Of a stretch of 64,000 bases of DNA, positions 61,582 through 64,000 are shown one piece after another. Position numbers and translations under genes: made by a program. The stretch is taken from contig CAVVKG010000003.1 of the NCBI GenBank assembly GCA_963748925.1, positions 1 to 64,000 on the forward strand. The letters run 5' to 3'. The first letter of the stretch is position 1; the number at the start of each line of letters is the position of its first letter. A model generated the notes under the pieces. The model worked only from the letters and a program-made list of their open reading frames with translations, was not told the DNA's origin and made no database searches. This DNA is from Cryomorpha sp963748925. GTDB lineage: Bacteria; Bacteroidota; Bacteroidia; Flavobacteriales_D; Cryomorphaceae.

Positions 61582-62925
61582 TTATCTTCTGCTACCGCGT
61601 GAAGGTGATGATGATCTTGAATTAGAACCGCCGCCCCCTGAAGGAGAAACACTTCTAGACGGTGAAGGGCTAACCGATCGACTTGGAGATGAACCTCCGC
61701 TATTGTAGTTGCGCGAAGGGCTAGTTGATCTAGTAGGAGTACTATTGCCTGAAGAGCGCTGTCGATTGTAGCCATTAGAAGGCTGGGTAGTACTTCTGGA
61801 TCTGGAAGCCGGCGCTACTGCGTCGCGTTGAGGACTTCTTTGTTGAATATAAGTTCTGCTAGGTGTTCTTTCACTTCGTGACCTAACAGGTTCTTCTCTT
61901 CTCACATCATCAGATCTGCTTGTGCCTGGTCTCGTATATTCTCTTGCCTCAGATGAGTTGTAATATTCTCTTGAACTCTCAGAGCTCTGTACATTTCTAT
62001 TTCTCAACTCAACACTCTCCGTGGTTCGAGAAGCACTCGAAACTCGTCTAGATTCACTTAATTCTTTTTCGCCCGTGTTTGCTGACTTCCTTGTCTCTAC
62101 AGGACGTTCAGCACTAGAAATACCACGTCTCGTATCTGTTGGAGCAGCTATTTCATTTCTGGCTGATCCGTCAGATCTACCTTCAGTAATTACTCCTCCT
62201 CTTGATGGACGTACAGATGAACTACCTTGTCTTGGCGTGCTGGTAATTCCATTGTTTCCATTGTAATCACCTCCATAATAAGGAGGGTAGCCGCTACCGC
62301 CGTAGTAGCCTCCACCATAATATCCACCGCCATAAAAGCCGCCACCGTAGGGGCAAAACGGATCATAAAATGGAGTGTTCCAGCCATAAAGTGGGTAAGG
62401 TTGATACCATGGTGAGTAATAGGGAGAGTACCAAGGTGAATACCATGGTGAATACATCGGAGAAAACATCATATTAGACCGAAGACCCATATAACCGGGT
62501 GAGCCGTACATCATGCTCATTCCGAAACCCGACCCATATGTCCCTACGCCAAAACCTACATTAATATTAGGCGAATTGTTGTAAGTAGGGTCTGAGTATA
62601 AATATTGACCCTGATTTGAACCGTTGAAATTTTCGATTCTATTTGCATAGTCTTCATCGTAATAGTCCGTATCAGAATTCACCGGTTCTGGTTCCGCTTC
62701 GGGTTCGGTATAAGGTACGTTTTCGTAATAGCTCCTTTCTGCATTGCTAGCTCCATCCAAGCTCTCTTGAGTTTCAGGTGTAGTAGAAAGGCTTGCTGAT
62801 AATTCAGATCCGCCCTGATAATACACGTCATCGTATTCTTCAAGACTTGCGAGGTCCTGATTACTTGAACAGGCAGCTAATAGAGTAGCAAATGCCAATA
62901 AGATGTATAGATTTGAGTTTTTCAT
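61582..62925 (-). CDS. Low-complexity lipoprotein, Tyr/Gly/Pro- then Ser/Arg-rich
   Basis: The 447-residue lipoprotein has a lipobox Cys19 (LAAC). Residues about 20-115 are acidic and Tyr-rich, about 120-225 hold repeats such as YSPWYSPYYSPW and FYGGGYYGGGYYGG, and from about 230 to the end it is a disordered Ser/Arg/Pro-rich tail with SPSRSVSPSPSRSVSPS. No catalytic domain is visible. A surface or matrix role is a guess. It has an unusually clear Shine-Dalgarno sequence (AAAAGGAG, 6 bases before the ATG), rare in this phylum. It is divergent from proS and precedes the FadL gene by 2 bases. Confidence 0.82.
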   Translation of the reverse strand: MKNSNLYILLAFATLLAACSSNQDLASLEEYDDVYYQGGSELSASLSTTPETQESLDGASNAERSYYENVPYTEPEAEPEPVNSDTDYYDEDYANRIENFNGSNQGQYLYSDPTYNNSPNINVGFGVGTYGSGFGMSMMYGSPGYMGLRSNMMFSPMYSPWYSPWYSPYYSPWYQPYPLYGWNTPFYDPFCPYGGGFYGGGYYGGGYYGGSGYPPYYGGDYNGNNGITSTPRQGSSSVRPSRGGVITEGRSDGSARNEIAAPTDTRRGISSAERPVETRKSANTGEKELSESRRVSSASRTTESVELRNRNVQSSESSREYYNSSEAREYTRPGTSRSDDVRREEPVRSRSERTPSRTYIQQRSPQRDAVAPASRSRSTTQPSNGYNRQRSSGNSTPTRSTSPSRNYNSGGSSPSRSVSPSPSRSVSPSGGGGSNSRSSSPSRGSRR

Positions 62926-62987
62926 AATTTCTCCTTTTGCAATAAGGTTGTGCTAAAGTTAAAAAGATTAATTTCGGCAGCCTTATT

Positions 62988-62995
62988 TAAGTTTG
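62988..62995 (+). promoter_or_regulatory. Candidate -7 element TAAGTTTG for proS
   Basis: TAAGTTTG fits TAnnTTTG and would start transcription about 50 bases before the proS ATG. No -33 TTG lies at the proper distance, so confidence is limited. Confidence 0.4.
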
Positions 62996-63049
62996 TTGCA
63001 AATTGCAATCACATCCAAAAGGTAACAAGAATTATTCCAAACTCAAAAG

Positions 63050-64000
63050 ATGAGCAAAAAATTAACAGCCCGAGAAGAAAATTATTCAAATTGGTACAAC
63101 GAATTGGTCGTAAAGGCTGATTTGGCCGAACACTCTGAGGTAAGAGGATGCATGATTATCAAACCACATGGATTCGCGATTTGGGAGAAAATGCAGCGTC
63201 AACTTGACGATATGTTTAAGGCTACGGGTCATACCAATGCCTATTTTCCAATTTTTATTCCTAAATCATATTTCAGCAAAGAAGCCAGCCATGTAGAAGG
63301 TTTTGCTAAAGAATGCGCTGTAGTAACCCATTATAGGTTAAAGAATGATCCTAAGACTGGTGAGGTCGTGGTTGATGAAGACGCGAAACTGGAAGAAGAG
63401 CTTATTGTAAGACCTACTTCAGAAACCATTATCTGGAATACTTATAAAGGTTGGATACAGAGTTACCGCGATTTACCGATTCTTGTAAACCAATGGGCCA
63501 ATGTAGTAAGGTGGGAGTTGCGCACACGCCTATTTTTAAGAACAGCTGAGTTTTTATGGCAGGAAGGTCATACGGCCCATGCTACAAAGCAAGAAGCCAT
63601 ATTGGAAGCGGAGCAAATGCTGGATGTATATGGAACCTTTGCCGAAGAATGGATGGCAATGCCCGTTATTAAGGGAATAAAAACTGAGAGCGAACGATTT
63701 GCAGGCGCGCTTGAAACTTATTGTATTGAATCACTGATGCAAGACGGTAAAGCATTGCAAGCGGGCACATCACACTTTTTAGGACAGAATTTCGCCAAAG
63801 CCTTTGATGTAAAGTTTGTGAATAAAGAAGGTAAGGAAGAATATGTCTGGGCCACCAGCTGGGGAGTTTCTACGAGATTGATGGGAGCTTTGATAATGAC
63901 TCATAGCGATGACAATGGATTGGTTGTACCACCAAAACTCGCGCCAATTCAAGTAGCGATTGTGCCCATTTATAGAAGTGAAGAGCAACTGGCTCAGCTT
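63050..64000 (+). CDS. proS: Prolyl-tRNA synthetase (archaeal/eukaryal type), 5' part
   Basis: The frame starts at the ATG at 63050 and stays open to the window edge (317 codons), so the 3' part is missing. It attaches proline to tRNA(Pro). Class II motif 1 region (GCMIIKPHGFAIWEKMQRQL), motif 2 (NQWANVVRWELRTRLFLRTA) and HFLGQNFAKAFDV are present; the segment starting EHSEVRGCMI and the absence of a bacterial editing insertion between motifs 2 and 3 mark the archaeal/eukaryal-type ProRS. It begins VAIVPIYR near the edge, the start of the anticodon-binding domain. Confidence 0.96.
   Translation, partial: MSKKLTAREENYSNWYNELVVKADLAEHSEVRGCMIIKPHGFAIWEKMQRQLDDMFKATGHTNAYFPIFIPKSYFSKEASHVEGFAKECAVVTHYRLKNDPKTGEVVVDEDAKLEEELIVRPTSETIIWNTYKGWIQSYRDLPILVNQWANVVRWELRTRLFLRTAEFLWQEGHTAHATKQEAILEAEQMLDVYGTFAEEWMAMPVIKGIKTESERFAGALETYCIESLMQDGKALQAGTSHFLGQNFAKAFDVKFVNKEGKEEYVWATSWGVSTRLMGALIMTHSDDNGLVVPPKLAPIQVAIVPIYRSEEQLAQL

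Overview
Organism. The window is chromosomal DNA of a Bacteroidota bacterium, most likely order Flavobacteriales (inference). The support is: a PorP/SprF protein, a giant SprB-type adhesin and C-terminal type IX secretion (T9SS) sorting domains of both type A and type B; promoter elements of the Bacteroidota form TAnnTTTG; a GWxTD protein; a bacillithiol-type YtxJ protein; an archaeal/eukaryal-type ProRS; and zinc-free forms of S14 and L36. It looks like a free-living gram-negative: lipid A genes (lpxH, lpxK), outer-membrane barrels and many lipoproteins.

Layout. 1-2431: a lipoprotein gene enclosed by non-coding repeat arrays. 2432-19746: one uninterrupted ribosomal supercluster (str, S10, spc and alpha operons: rpsL to rplQ, including fusA, secY, infA, rpmJ and rpoA), with a consensus promoter and leader hairpin at the front and an intrinsic terminator at the end. 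19761-22176: carA and eno. 22177-25182: palindromic and tandem repeats around a helical-repeat protein of unknown role. 25232-36847: a minus-strand gliding/T9SS-type operon (small secreted protein, 2764-residue SprB-like adhesin, SprF, OmpA-family lipoprotein broken by a frameshift). 36848-37890: a second copy of the first repeat family. 37891-39817: Tat-exported pirin and WrbA. 40056-45767: a minus-strand chain of Omp85 protein (five reading-frame segments), L,D-transpeptidase, RmuC, GWxTD lipoprotein (frameshifted) and rlmB. 45839-48455: small lipoprotein, ytxJ, osmC, an outer-membrane protein and lipA. 48576-53449: a T9SS-secreted BNR/VPS10-type protein, gap and lpxH. 53471-57894: lpxK-punA-gatB-tlpA chain with overlapping ends. 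57937-59881: NIF3 and a CdsZ-like coiled-coil protein lacking its zinc ligands. 59903-62925: FadL-type porin and an Arg/Ser-rich lipoprotein. 63050-64000: 5' part of proS.

How it works together. The ribosomal block supplies translation, secretion and transcription core parts under one promoter. The SprB/SprF/OmpA operon is a surface-adhesion unit that needs the T9SS, whose core genes are not in this window. The most unusual material is non-coding: a 93/94-bp tandem array bracketed by exact 7-bp-phase tracts, a 127-bp imperfect palindrome, a REP-like double-hairpin element in three copies, and a 15-bp/117-bp composite array present at two loci 35 kb apart. Six reading-frame breaks fall in three genes between 25 and 46 kb; the sequence alone cannot tell assembly error from decay. 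I found no tRNA, rRNA, CRISPR array, transposase or phage gene.
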